From NCBI RefSeq assembly GCF_035083965.1, contig NC_089731.1:5059501-5123500 (forward strand): 64,000 bases of DNA, written 5' to 3'. Both the position numbers and the translations under genes were made by a program. Of the stretch, positions 34,564 to 45,029 are shown in pieces. This stretch comes from Branchiostoma lanceolatum (Eukaryota > Chordata > Leptocardii > Amphioxiformes > Branchiostomatidae). Each line of letters begins with the position of its first letter. The first letter of the stretch is position 1. The notes below the pieces were generated by a model. It worked only from the letters and a program-made list of their open reading frames with translations, was not told the origin of the DNA and ran no database searches.

Positions 34564-36807
34564 CTAGTGAAAGCACCGGATATCGTGCGCCCATAAGTTC
34601 CAGGGCAGCGGTTTCGCCGGAACGAAACCTTGAGGCGAAGGGTAAAGGATGACGCCCACTGTGCCCTCCCTACCCAGAAGGACCCTGGCGCCCGACAGAG
34701 ACTCCAAGACTGGCCGCCAAACTTTCGCCGGAACGAATTCCGGGACCACTAAGGTGCACTGAAACTTGCACTTCTTGAGGAACGCCAGTACCGAAGCTAT
34801 CAGACAAATGGGTGGGAAGAGATACCCTTTACGGCCGTGAAAGTGCTGCCCCTGCGCCAAAGGCTGGGCAAAGAAGTTCACCCCCGCCGCTCCCGGCGTT
34901 GGAAACCGGGAAAAGAATGTCGACGTCTGGGCGTTTGACGGGAGAGCCATGCCATCTATGACATGTGGACCAAAGTGTCGCTCAATTATACTCCAAGCGG
35001 CCGGGGAGAGTTTAGCGTCCGAGGCTGCAAATGTCCTCGAAGGCCGGTCCGCCGGATTCTGTGCCGAGCGAACATGGTGTAGGTTTAACGTGCAATTACG
35101 CTCTATCGTCAGGTGAAAAATGCTTTTAAGAGTGTCAAAGATTGTCTTCGCTCTCCCACCTCCCGCCTTCCACGCATCTATCACTGTGCGACTATCCACG
35201 AAAGCATCCACTCGGGCGCCGACGACCTCACTCCCTGCCGCTTGCAGGACTCGATACAAGGCCAGGGCTTCCTTGCTTGGAATTCCCAAGGTTTTTTCAT
35301 GAGGAAGCCACATATCCCCCACGATTACAGCTCCCGGGCTATCCACCTGAATCACTCCGCCCCACTTAGCCCCTGAGGCATCCGAGGCGATAGATACCAC
35401 GACATGCCTCTCCTCTTTCCAAGGCCAATCATCCCCCCATTCATCCACAAAAGCCCAGTACTGAATCTCCTTGCGCAGATCTCCCACAATTCTGATCCGA
35501 CCACCCTTCTTGATGGCCTTGCCAATTGCTGCATTACACTCCCTGGTGAACAACCGCGCTGCAGGGACGGCCAAAATGAACGACACCGCCTTTCCCACAA
35601 ACCTCTGAAGGGTCTTTAAACCTACCGTCGAATCCGACAGGATATCTAGACGAAGAGACTTAAAACTCTGCTTCTTTTTGGTAGGAATGCCAAACGAACA
35701 CGTCAGAGATCTTATCGTGTAACCTAAGAAAGTCAAACAGAGTGTTGGAATCAACACCGATTTCTCCAAACCAATGATATAACCTACTCTCACTAAAATA
35801 GATGTCATGATAAAGACGGCTGCCTCCGCTCGCTGGAAATTTTCCTGAGTTGAACACACCCCCCGCTGATCTTGGGCCCCTACAATCTGAAGTTGGCCAG
35901 CGTGTCTGTCGTCGATGTACTGAGTAACAGGCACACCCAGCGAGCGGATGTGGCCTGACGCTGCCAACCCTAACGTATTATATATGAAAGCACTCGCTTT
36001 GAATCCAAAGGGTAATGTATTGCAGACAAGCCAGAACCCCGCCCACTGAAAGCCTAGCAGCCTCCTTGAAGCGGGCTGGATAGCGACGTGGTCATAGCCC
36101 GATTTGTCATCGCATTTAGTCTGGAAAGTATTTGCCTCTACATACCTAGTGACCTCCACCAACTTGTCTAGAGCGAACGGTGAATCCTTAATAAAGAGAT
36201 TCAAATACCTCTGATCGCAACATAGCCGCGGCTTCGTCGGCTCTACCGTAAGGGGCATCACTAAGTACGGAGGACTGACTTCACCTACCCTCCCCCATAC
36301 CGACACTGCGCCCGTTTTAATCCTCTCCGTCAAGGTGGAGGTGATAAAACTAGCGAAAGGCTCACACGAGGAGTGATTAACAAACACCTGAGGAGTAGGG
36401 AAAGAGGCGTTAATTCGCTTCCCCTCAAAAGTGCCCTTGAACGGAGTGATAAATTTGTGTACGTCTACACCCTTGTCCACCCATTCTAACAACATATCCT
36501 TATGCGGATGATTCATTACAATCAATTCCCACTCAGCAGTATGACGACCTAACTGTGCCGCTATAAAATGATTCGGGTCTGGAAACTTGACGAGTTCCGC
36601 TCCCGCCCTCACAAATCCAGAAGCCACATCCTGCACACTAGGGGATTGGGGGTTGGAGTCGTCCCACGGCCGACCTTGGAAGTCGACAAACCGGATCTGC
36701 CGCTGTTTCGCTTCCTGCATTGCCTCCCTAGGATCGAACGGTTCCCGTAACTCCCAGTCGGGAAAGTGCCACTCTCGTCTAACGGAGTTCTGCCCACGGG
36801 GCTGCAA
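34564..36807 (-). CDS. Reverse transcriptase / RNase H of the DIRS/Ngaro-like element
   Basis: A 747-codon open frame. The RT has CDQRYLN, KCDDKSGYDHV, NTLPFGFKASAFIY and the catalytic YIDD box. RNase H follows (SDASGAKWGGVI, DSRTVIDAW, HHVRSAQNPADRPSR). After it comes the C-terminal region typical of DIRS-order elements (FFSRFPTPGAAGVNFFAQP, FPPICLIASVLAFL). No integrase or aspartic protease is present. The frame itself looks whole. Confidence 0.88.
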   Translation of the reverse strand: MQPRGQNSVRREWHFPDWELREPFDPREAMQEAKQRQIRFVDFQGRPWDDSNPQSPSVQDVASGFVRAGAELVKFPDPNHFIAAQLGRHTAEWELIVMNHPHKDMLLEWVDKGVDVHKFITPFKGTFEGKRINASFPTPQVFVNHSSCEPFASFITSTLTERIKTGAVSVWGRVGEVSPPYLVMPLTVEPTKPRLCCDQRYLNLFIKDSPFALDKLVEVTRYVEANTFQTKCDDKSGYDHVAIQPASRRLLGFQWAGFWLVCNTLPFGFKASAFIYNTLGLAASGHIRSLGVPVTQYIDDRHAGQLQIVGAQDQRGVCSTQENFQRAEAAVFIMTSILVRVGYIIGLEKSVLIPTLCLTFLGYTIRSLTCSFGIPTKKKQSFKSLRLDILSDSTVGLKTLQRFVGKAVSFILAVPAARLFTRECNAAIGKAIKKGGRIRIVGDLRKEIQYWAFVDEWGDDWPWKEERHVVVSIASDASGAKWGGVIQVDSPGAVIVGDMWLPHEKTLGIPSKEALALYRVLQAAGSEVVGARVDAFVDSRTVIDAWKAGGGRAKTIFDTLKSIFHLTIERNCTLNLHHVRSAQNPADRPSRTFAASDAKLSPAAWSIIERHFGPHVIDGMALPSNAQTSTFFSRFPTPGAAGVNFFAQPLAQGQHFHGRKGYLFPPICLIASVLAFLKKCKFQCTLVVPEFVPAKVWRPVLESLSGARVLLGREGTVGVILYPSPQGFVPAKPLPWNLWAHDIRCFH

Positions 36808-38782
36808 TACAGTAAAATACGAGGACCCTTAATAATAAGATATACTAAGCTGAAACAACGACCGATCTCTATCCAACCAAGGTCAGCCCTGGGACGAACA
36901 CACAACCCCTGGTTAGGGGCCTACCGAAGTAGAGGGTCGTTCAGAAACCCCGGTGCTCGAAGCAGGATTGAGAGGAAGGACGAGTCTAAGTAAACACATT
37001 TTAAAGACCTGAAACACCGCCCCCCAACGACCTAAGCAACAATGAGAATATAACCTATGAACCACAGCACAACCACCTGGATCCCACACCCTCGGTTACC
37101 ATCCCAGTAGAGCTAATACCTACCCAGGAAATACTCGAAATGTTTTTAACGGGACAAACGAGAGACCTGGAAATCACTTGGGCAGACTAAACTGACGCTT
37201 TACGCGGAGAGGCGCGACAACACCACCACCAGGACTAGAAAAAAGGCCCACAACGATCAAAGGAACCCCAACAAACTTGAATGTCCCACCCTTCTGGCCA
37301 AGAATCTGAAAACCCCCTACACCTTAGAATGGCAGAACCGGACCCTCCACCAGGAATGAGCTGCCGCCTTTTGAACAACGCATCTGCTTGGAACACTTCG
37401 AGTGTTTGTAAAATTTCTTGCGTGTGTAACAATTTAACCCTTACGCTATATTCATACTACTACAAGTATAATAAGCAAAGACGGTTCGATACTGGATTCT
37501 GTGTCCCGGGAATGATATTTATTGTCAAGTACAAACAATAGGCAAAAGTTTACCCAATCACGAGAACATCAGTCGGCACTGGGAATTTCCTAGGACATTA
37601 CATACATTCGGACATTGCGTTGTGTACTTTTAACATACTCACTTAGTCAGCCGTTCGGCACATAGACAGGCGCTGCTTCAAAATCAGGAAACATGCCACA
37701 GGCACTTACGCCAAGGAGGTTATAGAGGCCCTATAACCTCCTGGCTCCTTGCTTACACACAGGACGGCGTTCGTACTGACTCTGTTCTCTGACTGACTGA
37801 CTACTCTAGGCTCAAGGCCTCTTTATCTCTCCCTAATCCGCTACGTATATTCTTTTGTTATTAATTAGCCAGACTTGTAATATCTTACACTTGTACGTGA
37901 GATGGTGTCGTCCAGCAAGCCCTATTGTCTTGCATATCAGTCTTGGCAGACGCATAATGAGGCTGGTTGACACTTCTAGTGTTAACAAGGATACAGGGAC
38001 CAATACTATACTATGCATACAAGATCAAACGGAGATCAAGGAGATGCCTACACGCATACGTAATTTACAAGGCACAGACATATGCATATATAGCTCCTAC
38101 AATGTACAATCACTATTGCTACATCTGCAAGGAACGCCTCTCTGAATTCTATGTGCGCTCTTAACAGATATTAAACGCGGCTGAACTGAGAGGTTTAAGT
38201 CAGAACTCTCCTATAATGCAGTAGAACTGAACCAAACCTCTTCATTATGTCCCCCAGTTTACTTCAGCAAAACACCGAACGTTCAATTTCAAAATATTCC
38301 TCTAATCCTTACTAATATAAAATAAACAGCGAAGGCTGACCCCCCTGCTAACTCCCTACGTGTTAACCTGGCTGAGGTCGCAAAAAACGGGCACCCAGCG
38401 GGTAACCAAAAATGTTCCTGACTCGAAAGGAAATCGTAACTAACAAAAATTCCCCTTCAGGAGACCAGAACCCTTACTTCCTGTAAACAGCAACAACCAT
38501 AACACTATGAATTATCGAACCACAAGACCATTCCGTGTGCTCGCCTGTGGCTGAACTGAAACCATTGACACTGGTGCCCTAACTATGCTAAACGGCTGTC
38601 GGGGTTTCACTCTTGGGCTCGATACCCTGAAGAACATCAAATTCTCGAATTCGCTTGCTCTCTGTAAACTTTTAACCTCTTTAATGACACTGACAAAGAC
38701 GTTTATTGCCTATTCATGCCCCAACACGGCTAAATGTAATACAATATGACGAGGATACAAAGAAAAATACGATATGCTTTAC
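36808..38782. other. Non-coding interior of the DIRS/Ngaro-like element
   Basis: No recognisable protein. A perfect 12-bp stem with a 5-base loop lies at 37714-37742 (AGGAGGTTATAG and its complement). The rest shows no repeat I could delimit. Confidence 0.4.
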
Positions 38783-39106
38783 CTATGCTTTACCCGCTTC
38801 TTCTCTCTTCTTGAAACATTTGTAAACAAATTCACAGAGTTTATTCATTACATCGTAATTGGCTGTTGACATTACATGCGCGAACATTTCCTCCTTTGTT
38901 AAACGTACATAACTTTGGTCTAGCACCATGGCACTAACACGAGAATAGCGTGTATCTTTAATAAGAAAGCATTCTAGAATAAAGTGTACTTCAATTTCTA
39001 TATATTTCTCACTACAAAATTTTATACAGACTGACACTAGGAGGAGTCCGATTATAGCTCCCTCTTCAAACTGTAAAAAGTGATCTCTAATCCCTAGCTT
39101 AGTCAA
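38783..39106 (-). other. Unrecognised 107-codon ORF inside the DIRS/Ngaro-like element
   Basis: It contains a hydrophobic stretch (GAIIGLLLVSVCIKFC) and a basic C-terminus (KCFKKREEAGKA). It matches no family I know, and it may be a chance frame. Confidence 0.25.
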
Positions 39107-39479
39107 GGCGCGGCGAAAGTTAAATTTTATTTTTTTATTTTTTTTTTTGATAACAAGGTATTTGCCTTTTTCCTATGTACGTTTAAATAATTTGTGGGTT
39201 CTCAACTGTTACCTTGGCTCTGTTTTTTGCCATAGGAGTAGTTCTGAGTAAACACTTTTAACAAAGATATCACGTAGTCTTTGTTTTACTTCAAACTGAG
39301 CAGATGATAAATTACTACAGCTACCACCGTAACCTAAGAAGACAAAACACCAGTAACACAGAACGAACCACAACATTTTCCTTTCACGTGGTCAAAATTT
39401 TAATAGCGATATCTTGAACACTCACAGTCCGGGCCGGTCCATCAAACAGGGTCTCAGAATCAAACAGAATCCAAATGCG

Positions 39480-40250
39480 AACAAATTTCATCTTTCCTTA
39501 CCATCACATCACATCACATCACATCACTATGAAACGAAATAAAACCAAAGAAAAGAAAAAGCTGTCACTGGTCTCGCAATAAAGAAATACAAACAAAACA
39601 AAATGCGTTTCTTACACAGGCAAACACACGTTCACAACAATGATTGCCAAATTCATCTCAACGAAATTCATCTCATCGCACTCCACATCCTCGAAATTCA
39701 TAATCAAAATTCACCTCATCGAAACACCTTTAACGAATTTCACATCATCGAAGATCACATCAAACGAAATTCACATCGATGACATCAGAACAGCAAAATT
39801 CACAACATAGAAGTTCACTTCATAGAACCTCCTAACCTCAAACTCACATCCTCGAAATTCCCCCCGACGAAATGCACTTCGACGAAATTCACAGTAAATA
39901 ACTTCACTTGAATTCACATTTCACATCGTGGAAACTTACAACATGGAATTCGAAACTCACAACATTGAAGCTCAAAACATTGAAATTCGCATAGACGCAG
40001 TCACAACCAATGAATTCACAACATAGAATTCATTGCATAGGAAGTCACATCCTCGCAACTCACATTGTCGAACATTACATCGACGAAATTCAAATCATAC
40101 AAATTCACCTCAACCAAATTTCACAACAAAACTCACATCAACAAAAATCACATCAACGAAAATTCATATGGACGAAATCAAAATCATATAAATTCACAAC
40201 CCAGAACTTCACTTCAAAGAGCAAACACCTCCTAGAAATTTACAAACAAG
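39480..40250. repeat. Degenerate minisatellite, unit about 18-20 bp
   Basis: Dozens of variants of CGAAATTCACATCA follow one another in the element interior, after a short perfect (CATCA)n run near 39503. The array ends close to the gag-like frame. Confidence 0.8.
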
Positions 40251-40260
40251 ACACTCCCCT

Positions 40261-41007
40261 TTAAAGAAGATTGTACATGGCGCCCCTGCCCCTACCGCGA
40301 GCCCCGCTGCGCCCAACCCACGGCCGTCGAATAGGACCACCCCGCCCCACAAAGGGGCAATCCACCTTCTGATGCCCCGGTTGGCCACAACCAAAACACA
40401 GACCATCAAAAGCCGCAAAGTTATTCCTCCTGTTCACCTGAGCCGGGGTAAACTGGTGAGGAACAAGCTGATGGGGCGGCGGCTGGGGTTGGTACATCTG
40501 ATGAACCGGTACCTGCTGCGGGTAAAACTGTGTGCCAAACTGCTGGGCCGGAGGGAACTGAGGTGGAGGGAACTGAGGTGGAGGGAACTGAGGCGGCGGG
40601 ATCAGGAACTGCTGCGAAAGTGGCAACTGAGGCGGTGCAAACTGGTGAGGAGGTGGCTGACCATACCCTTGCTGTGGCGGCGGATGTAGATTAACAGCTG
40701 CGAACTTTTTAGCGACGTCCTCGTCCTCCTTCGGACCCAAAGCGCGTAACACCATTTTACCCAAACTGGGGTGTTGTGCATAAGCTTTAGCCTCGTACAA
40801 CGTGGCCCTAAAGGTGGGAAGCTCCGCGTGATTTAGCTCTCTGGCCTTCTCCTCCAAGAATGCTAGGGACGAAAGAAGGCGAGCAGCAGAAAACAAGGGC
40901 GGTGGCACCCTAGCCTGCTCCACTACCTGGAACTTGGCTTCTTCCATCCGTTCCCTTTGCTTCTGCTCCGACAGATCCAGCAGCTGTTTTTGCAGCAGCT
41001 GAACTGC
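40261..41007 (-). CDS. Gag-like zinc-knuckle region of the DIRS/Ngaro-like element
   Basis: The region starts after a plausible acceptor (CTTTCCTTTCAG, ending at 41008). It has a coiled-coil segment (LLDLSEQKQRERMEEAKFQ), a glutamine/proline-rich stretch with tandem PPQF units, one CCHC zinc knuckle (CFGCGQPGHQKVDC), and an RG-rich end. It probably binds element RNA. Confidence 0.7.
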   Translation of the reverse strand, partial: AVQLLQKQLLDLSEQKQRERMEEAKFQVVEQARVPPPLFSAARLLSSLAFLEEKARELNHAELPTFRATLYEAKAYAQHPSLGKMVLRALGPKEDEDVAKKFAAVNLHPPPQQGYGQPPPHQFAPPQLPLSQQFLIPPPQFPPPQFPPPQFPPAQQFGTQFYPQQVPVHQMYQPQPPPHQLVPHQFTPAQVNRRNNFAAFDGLCFGCGQPGHQKVDCPFVGRGGPIRRPWVGRSGARGRGRGAMYNLL

Positions 41008-41039
41008 CTGAAAGGAAAAGAAAAAACACATAATGCACC

Positions 41040-43240
41040 CTCTCGGAGTCAGAACGTCTCTTCACTAGAATCCACACACGCATAAATAGCTAATGCAAGG
41101 ATACCTTTTACTCAACGCACATAAACACTTCAATCAAAACCAACCCAACCACACAAGGCAAAGCAGCTAAGTCAAGGGTACTCTCCGCTCAAAACACTGA
41201 AACTAACCCGTACCCACCACAGACACACAACCTTACTCACTGATCTTGCAACTACACTAAAAGGAAATAACATCGTTGCCACCAAACAAGGCTGAGCTGA
41301 TATGAGGATACGTTTCGCTCACCACACTTAACCTAAAAACTTAAAAGCCCAGATTACCAACCAACACTACAAATACTTGCTCCCCACTATAACCCTGGAA
41401 ACAAAGAAAACAGCTCACAACAAACCTTCACTACAAAATCTGCCTCCAACTGCCGAGTGTACCTCAAAATAACCACAAAAATCACTATAACATAAAACAG
41501 CTGAGTCAAGCAAATCGACCGCTCGCAACTCGAACCATACAATCGAGGAACAACACCACAGTAACAACAATCACTACAATATAGACCGTTGCAGCGAGAA
41601 ATCCGTTCGCCCACAACCTCAAAATACAAGTGCCGAGACCACATCAATACAACAATCAAAATACAAGCGAAATAGCTGAGGCGTGAAAAACGTCCGCTCA
41701 AAACTCTAACAGCAAAATTAAACTGAAGAGAACACGACAGTAATAACAACAATACCACATAAACAGCTGAGTCCAGAAAACCGTTCGCTCATGTCCACTC
41801 TACCACCACAACTGAAGAAAACACATCAATAAACAAACAACACGCCAAAATCAACTGAAGCGAGCCAAACTACCCGCTCACCCCTCCACCCCGAGTGAAG
41901 AAAACACATCCATAAAAACAATCAAAACAAGACCAAGAGCTGAAGAGCAGCCAACACTTAACACAATGGATACAACCTAAACTGAGGAGGGAAACGCGTC
42001 CGCTCACACCTCTAACAACACTACAACCGACAAAGACACCTTATAATACAAACGCTCATTACACCTAAGACAGCTACGGCGAGAAAAAACCGCTCGCTCA
42101 CCATTCTAGAAACATTACAACTGAAGAGAAGAAATTACTACCAACAATCCTTACACCTAAAGAGCTGCGGCGGGAAAAGAAAAAACCGTTCGCTCAGAAA
42201 CCTAGTAACACTACAAACTGAAGAGAACAAATTACTACCAACAATCGTAACACATAAACAGCTGTGACGAAAAACCCGCTCGCTCACAATTCCAATAGCA
42301 ATACAACTGTCGAGAACACATTAGTAAACAACAATCACCACAAACAACCAGCTTAGGCGAAGAAACCAATCGCTCACAACTCTTATTGCAATACAAATGA
42401 AAAGAACACAATACTACCGCCCAACAATTACCCACACCACAACTTAGGCGAGAAAAACCGTTCGCTCACAACCCTAACAGCAATACATCTGAAGAGAACA
42501 CATTACTACAAGGAGGTTTTAACCATCATCACAAACACAAACAGCTTAGGCGAGGAAACCGTTCGCTCACAGCTCTAATAATAAAATACAACTGAAGAGA
42601 ACAAATCACTACCAACAATCATTACCAACAAAACAGCTTAGGCGAGGAAACCTTTCGCTCACAGCTCTACTAATAAAACACAACTGAAGAAAACAAATTA
42701 CTACCAACAATCATTACACGCACAAACAGCTTAGGCGAGGAGACCGTTCGCTCACAGCTCTATAGCAATATCATTGAAGATAACAAACTACTACAAACAA
42801 CCATTACAAACATAAAACAGCCTAGGCGAGGAAACCTTTCGCTCACAGCTTCTAATAATAACATAAAACTGAAGAGAACACATTACTACCAACAATCATT
42901 ACAAACATAAACAGCTACGCTAGAGAACTGTTCACTCACCACTCTATATCAATACCACTGAAGAGCCCACAATAGTACCAACACTACAAACACAAAACAT
43001 CTTAGACGAGAAAGCCGATCGCTCACCGCTCTAATAGCAACAGAACTGAAGAGAACACATTACTACAAATAATCAACACAAACAAAAAACAGCTTAGGTG
43101 AGAAAAACTGTTCGCTCACAAGTCTAGAAACAATACAAATGACGAGAACAAAATTATTACAAAGAATCATCACCAATACAAACCTCCTAAGCGAGAAAAG
43201 CGTTTGCTCAAAGCCCTAGAAGTTCCGGTGACAAAAAATC
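41040..43240. repeat. About 92-bp minisatellite inside a probable gag intron
   Basis: The unit contains ACAGCTTAGGCGAG, AAACCGTTCGCTCAC and ACTGAAGAGAACA. Unit starts near 42541, 42636, 42727, 42817 and 43090 show the spacing. Copies become more diverged leftward to about 41.1 kb, giving 20 or more units. A donor-like site at 43450 and an acceptor at 41008 bracket the array. Confidence 0.8.
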
Positions 43241-43420
43241 TAAATTTCTAAGGATCTGACTTCCCCAAGCTGATGCTCCCGTTTCTCGGAGCGGTCCAGA
43301 ACTCAGCTGTGGAAGTCACACCAAAGAAACTTCTTCCCGAAACCTCCCCAGCTCCGAGCCAAGACTTTCTCTCTAAACTAACTTAACTAACAAGCACACA
43401 CACACACAAAAAAACAAACA

Positions 43421-43813
43421 TCACCACACCCCTCGTGTTACTTTTCCTACCTCTTGCAAAGTGTCGGCTTGCTCCTGTTGAACTGGCGGGGGCTGAGGTG
43501 CCACGTGAAGCCCTTGACCCGGCTGAGCAGGGACCGGGTTCACTGGAACTGCCGGCAGGACCGGGCCGGGTCCAGCAGGCTGAGCGAGGGCTGGAACCTG
43601 AGCCGCCGGGACCGGAACGGGGACCGGAACGGGGACCGGAGCGGGAACCGCCGGTAAACCCACAAGACCAGGAACGACCTGTCCTGCAACCGGAATCACG
43701 CCAGCGGGAGCCAGAGGAGCGGCGACCGCGGGCACGGCAGCCGCGGGCACGGGCACGGGAGCAGCCGGGACGGGTGCCGCCGGCACAGGAGCAGGAAGCC
43801 GTGGGCGAATCAT
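43421..43813 (-). CDS. Proline/valine/alanine-rich N-terminal gag-like ORF
   Basis: It starts 38 bp inside the right-hand repeat, the usual place for ORF1. The sequence is built from short APVP(A)-type repeats. A donor-like AG/GTAGGAAA lies at 43451/43450, so the first exon may end there. Splicing is known in some DIRS-order elements; here it is inferred from the two sites only. Confidence 0.6.
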   Translation of the reverse strand: MIRPRLPAPVPAAPVPAAPVPVPAAAVPAVAAPLAPAGVIPVAGQVVPGLVGLPAVPAPVPVPVPVPVPAAQVPALAQPAGPGPVLPAVPVNPVPAQPGQGLHVAPQPPPVQQEQADTLQEVGKVTRGVW

Positions 43814-43850
43814 GATGGAGATGGAGCTGCCCCTCCCGCAACCCAGACAG

Positions 43851-44021
43851 CAGCGTAGGTCAAAAGAGGGGGAAATGCGTCTTTCTGATGCTTATATAGG
43901 ATTTTGCTGAGTTGGGAATGTTCAGGTGTGTCGTGAGGTCACGTGGACTGCTCCCGACCAGGTGTCGCCTCTCTGGGACGCGAAACCAGGTCAGGACCGT
44001 CCACGCACCTCACTTAGAATA
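43851..44021 (-). repeat. Terminal copy of the 171-bp DIRS/Ngaro-like direct repeat
   Basis: Identical by eye to 32469-32639. Host sequence resumes at 44022 (TTGTTGGCAAAGCTACC), which continues the host text interrupted at 32246. Confidence 0.9.
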
Positions 44022-44195
44022 TTGTTGGCAAAGCTACCAGACTACTTTTCGAGTCTGACCTTTGACCGTAACCAGGGCAACAGGTGTCGTCATCGCCCGG
44101 TAAAGTGGGTGTGAAGAGCAGCGCCGTAGCCTGACGACTCGTCACACAGAACACAGATCTCTCCACCTTTCCTGAGTGTCTATTGTGACCCAACA
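44022..44195 (+). promoter_or_regulatory. Probable promoter block and non-coding exon 1 of gene C
   Basis: It has TGACCTTTGACCGTAACC, then TGTCGTCATC, and the donor CCCAACA/GTAAGTAAGC at 44195/44196, as upstream of gene B. The DIRS/Ngaro-like element ends about 35 bp upstream of the conserved block, so it separates this block from its former upstream DNA (32145-32246). Confidence 0.55.
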
Positions 44196-45029
44196 GTAAG
44201 TAAGCTTAATGGTTATCATACAATTTCCAACTACATGTTCTTGGAAACGTAAACAGTGGTTTAGTGGCTCTATCACTATAGAACGTCAGAAAAAGCGTGC
44301 CACGGAATATGTGTGCTTATGATTCAATGAATTCTCTTGGGGACGTGATTTCTACATCAATCAATATCTATTTTGTTTGTGACGCCGGTTAAAGGCTTGA
44401 GATAGTCTGAGTGAAAGAAAACAAATTGAAGTGAGGGCGGTCTATATGTCAGAGGGGAACTCAGGACACGTTGGGAATGGGGGCAAGTGTATTTATCCTT
44501 GTCACTCATGCGTACTGTACTGGAAAGAACTCGAGACCCAAATACAAAGTACGACACCTAAGCCCGTTGTTTCCAAGAAAACGTGTTGTCCAGTTTGTTA
44601 AGTAGAGGCTATGACTAAAAACAATCGTAGCAACATCGTTTTACTTACAAAGTATTCGATGGAATAGCCTGAAAGTATAATGTTAGGCATGGAGGTCAGC
44701 AAAATTAAGGTCCCTGTCACATGCAGCAGAATGGGGACATTCTTTCATTGGAAACTCTCCCATGAGATTGATCTGTTTCTTGTTTTGTAAAATATTGTGG
44801 TCGATTCTTGTCGACGGCCGGTTCCTACACAGTGTCTCTGAAAATCCTACCATAAAGAACCGCACAAGTTCCTTACTGCTAAGGACTCGATAGCATGTTA
44901 ACAGAATTAAGCTCGACTAATCCTCTGAAAGAACAGGTTTCTCTACAACATGTTTTGTTGACATGAGATATAGGATTACTATTCAAATGCTGAGGACCCT
45001 TCCTTCTCTCTCAACAGCAGCGCTTCAAG

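Larger units (their letters stand above)
32247..44021 (-). mobile_element. Tyrosine-recombinase retroelement (DIRS order, Ngaro-like), about 11.8 kb
   Basis: It has gag-like, RT/RNase H and tyrosine recombinase regions in that order on the minus strand. Identical 171-bp direct repeats lie at 43851-44021 and 32469-32639; the second sits 222 bp inside the left boundary, as in split-repeat elements. Both boundaries come from comparison with the empty site upstream of gene B (19605/19606); host sequence joins there with no target duplication, which fits recombinase-mediated insertion. About one break is seen. Identical repeats imply a young copy. Low-complexity arrays fill much of the middle. Confidence 0.85.

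Noticed and set aside
40372-40689. Arginine/leucine-rich plus-strand ORF
   Set aside because: It is the antisense shadow of the PPQF repeats in the gag-like region.
39480-43240. CRISPR-like array
   Set aside because: Units are contiguous and degenerate, with no constant repeat separated by unique spacers; the setting is an animal retroelement.
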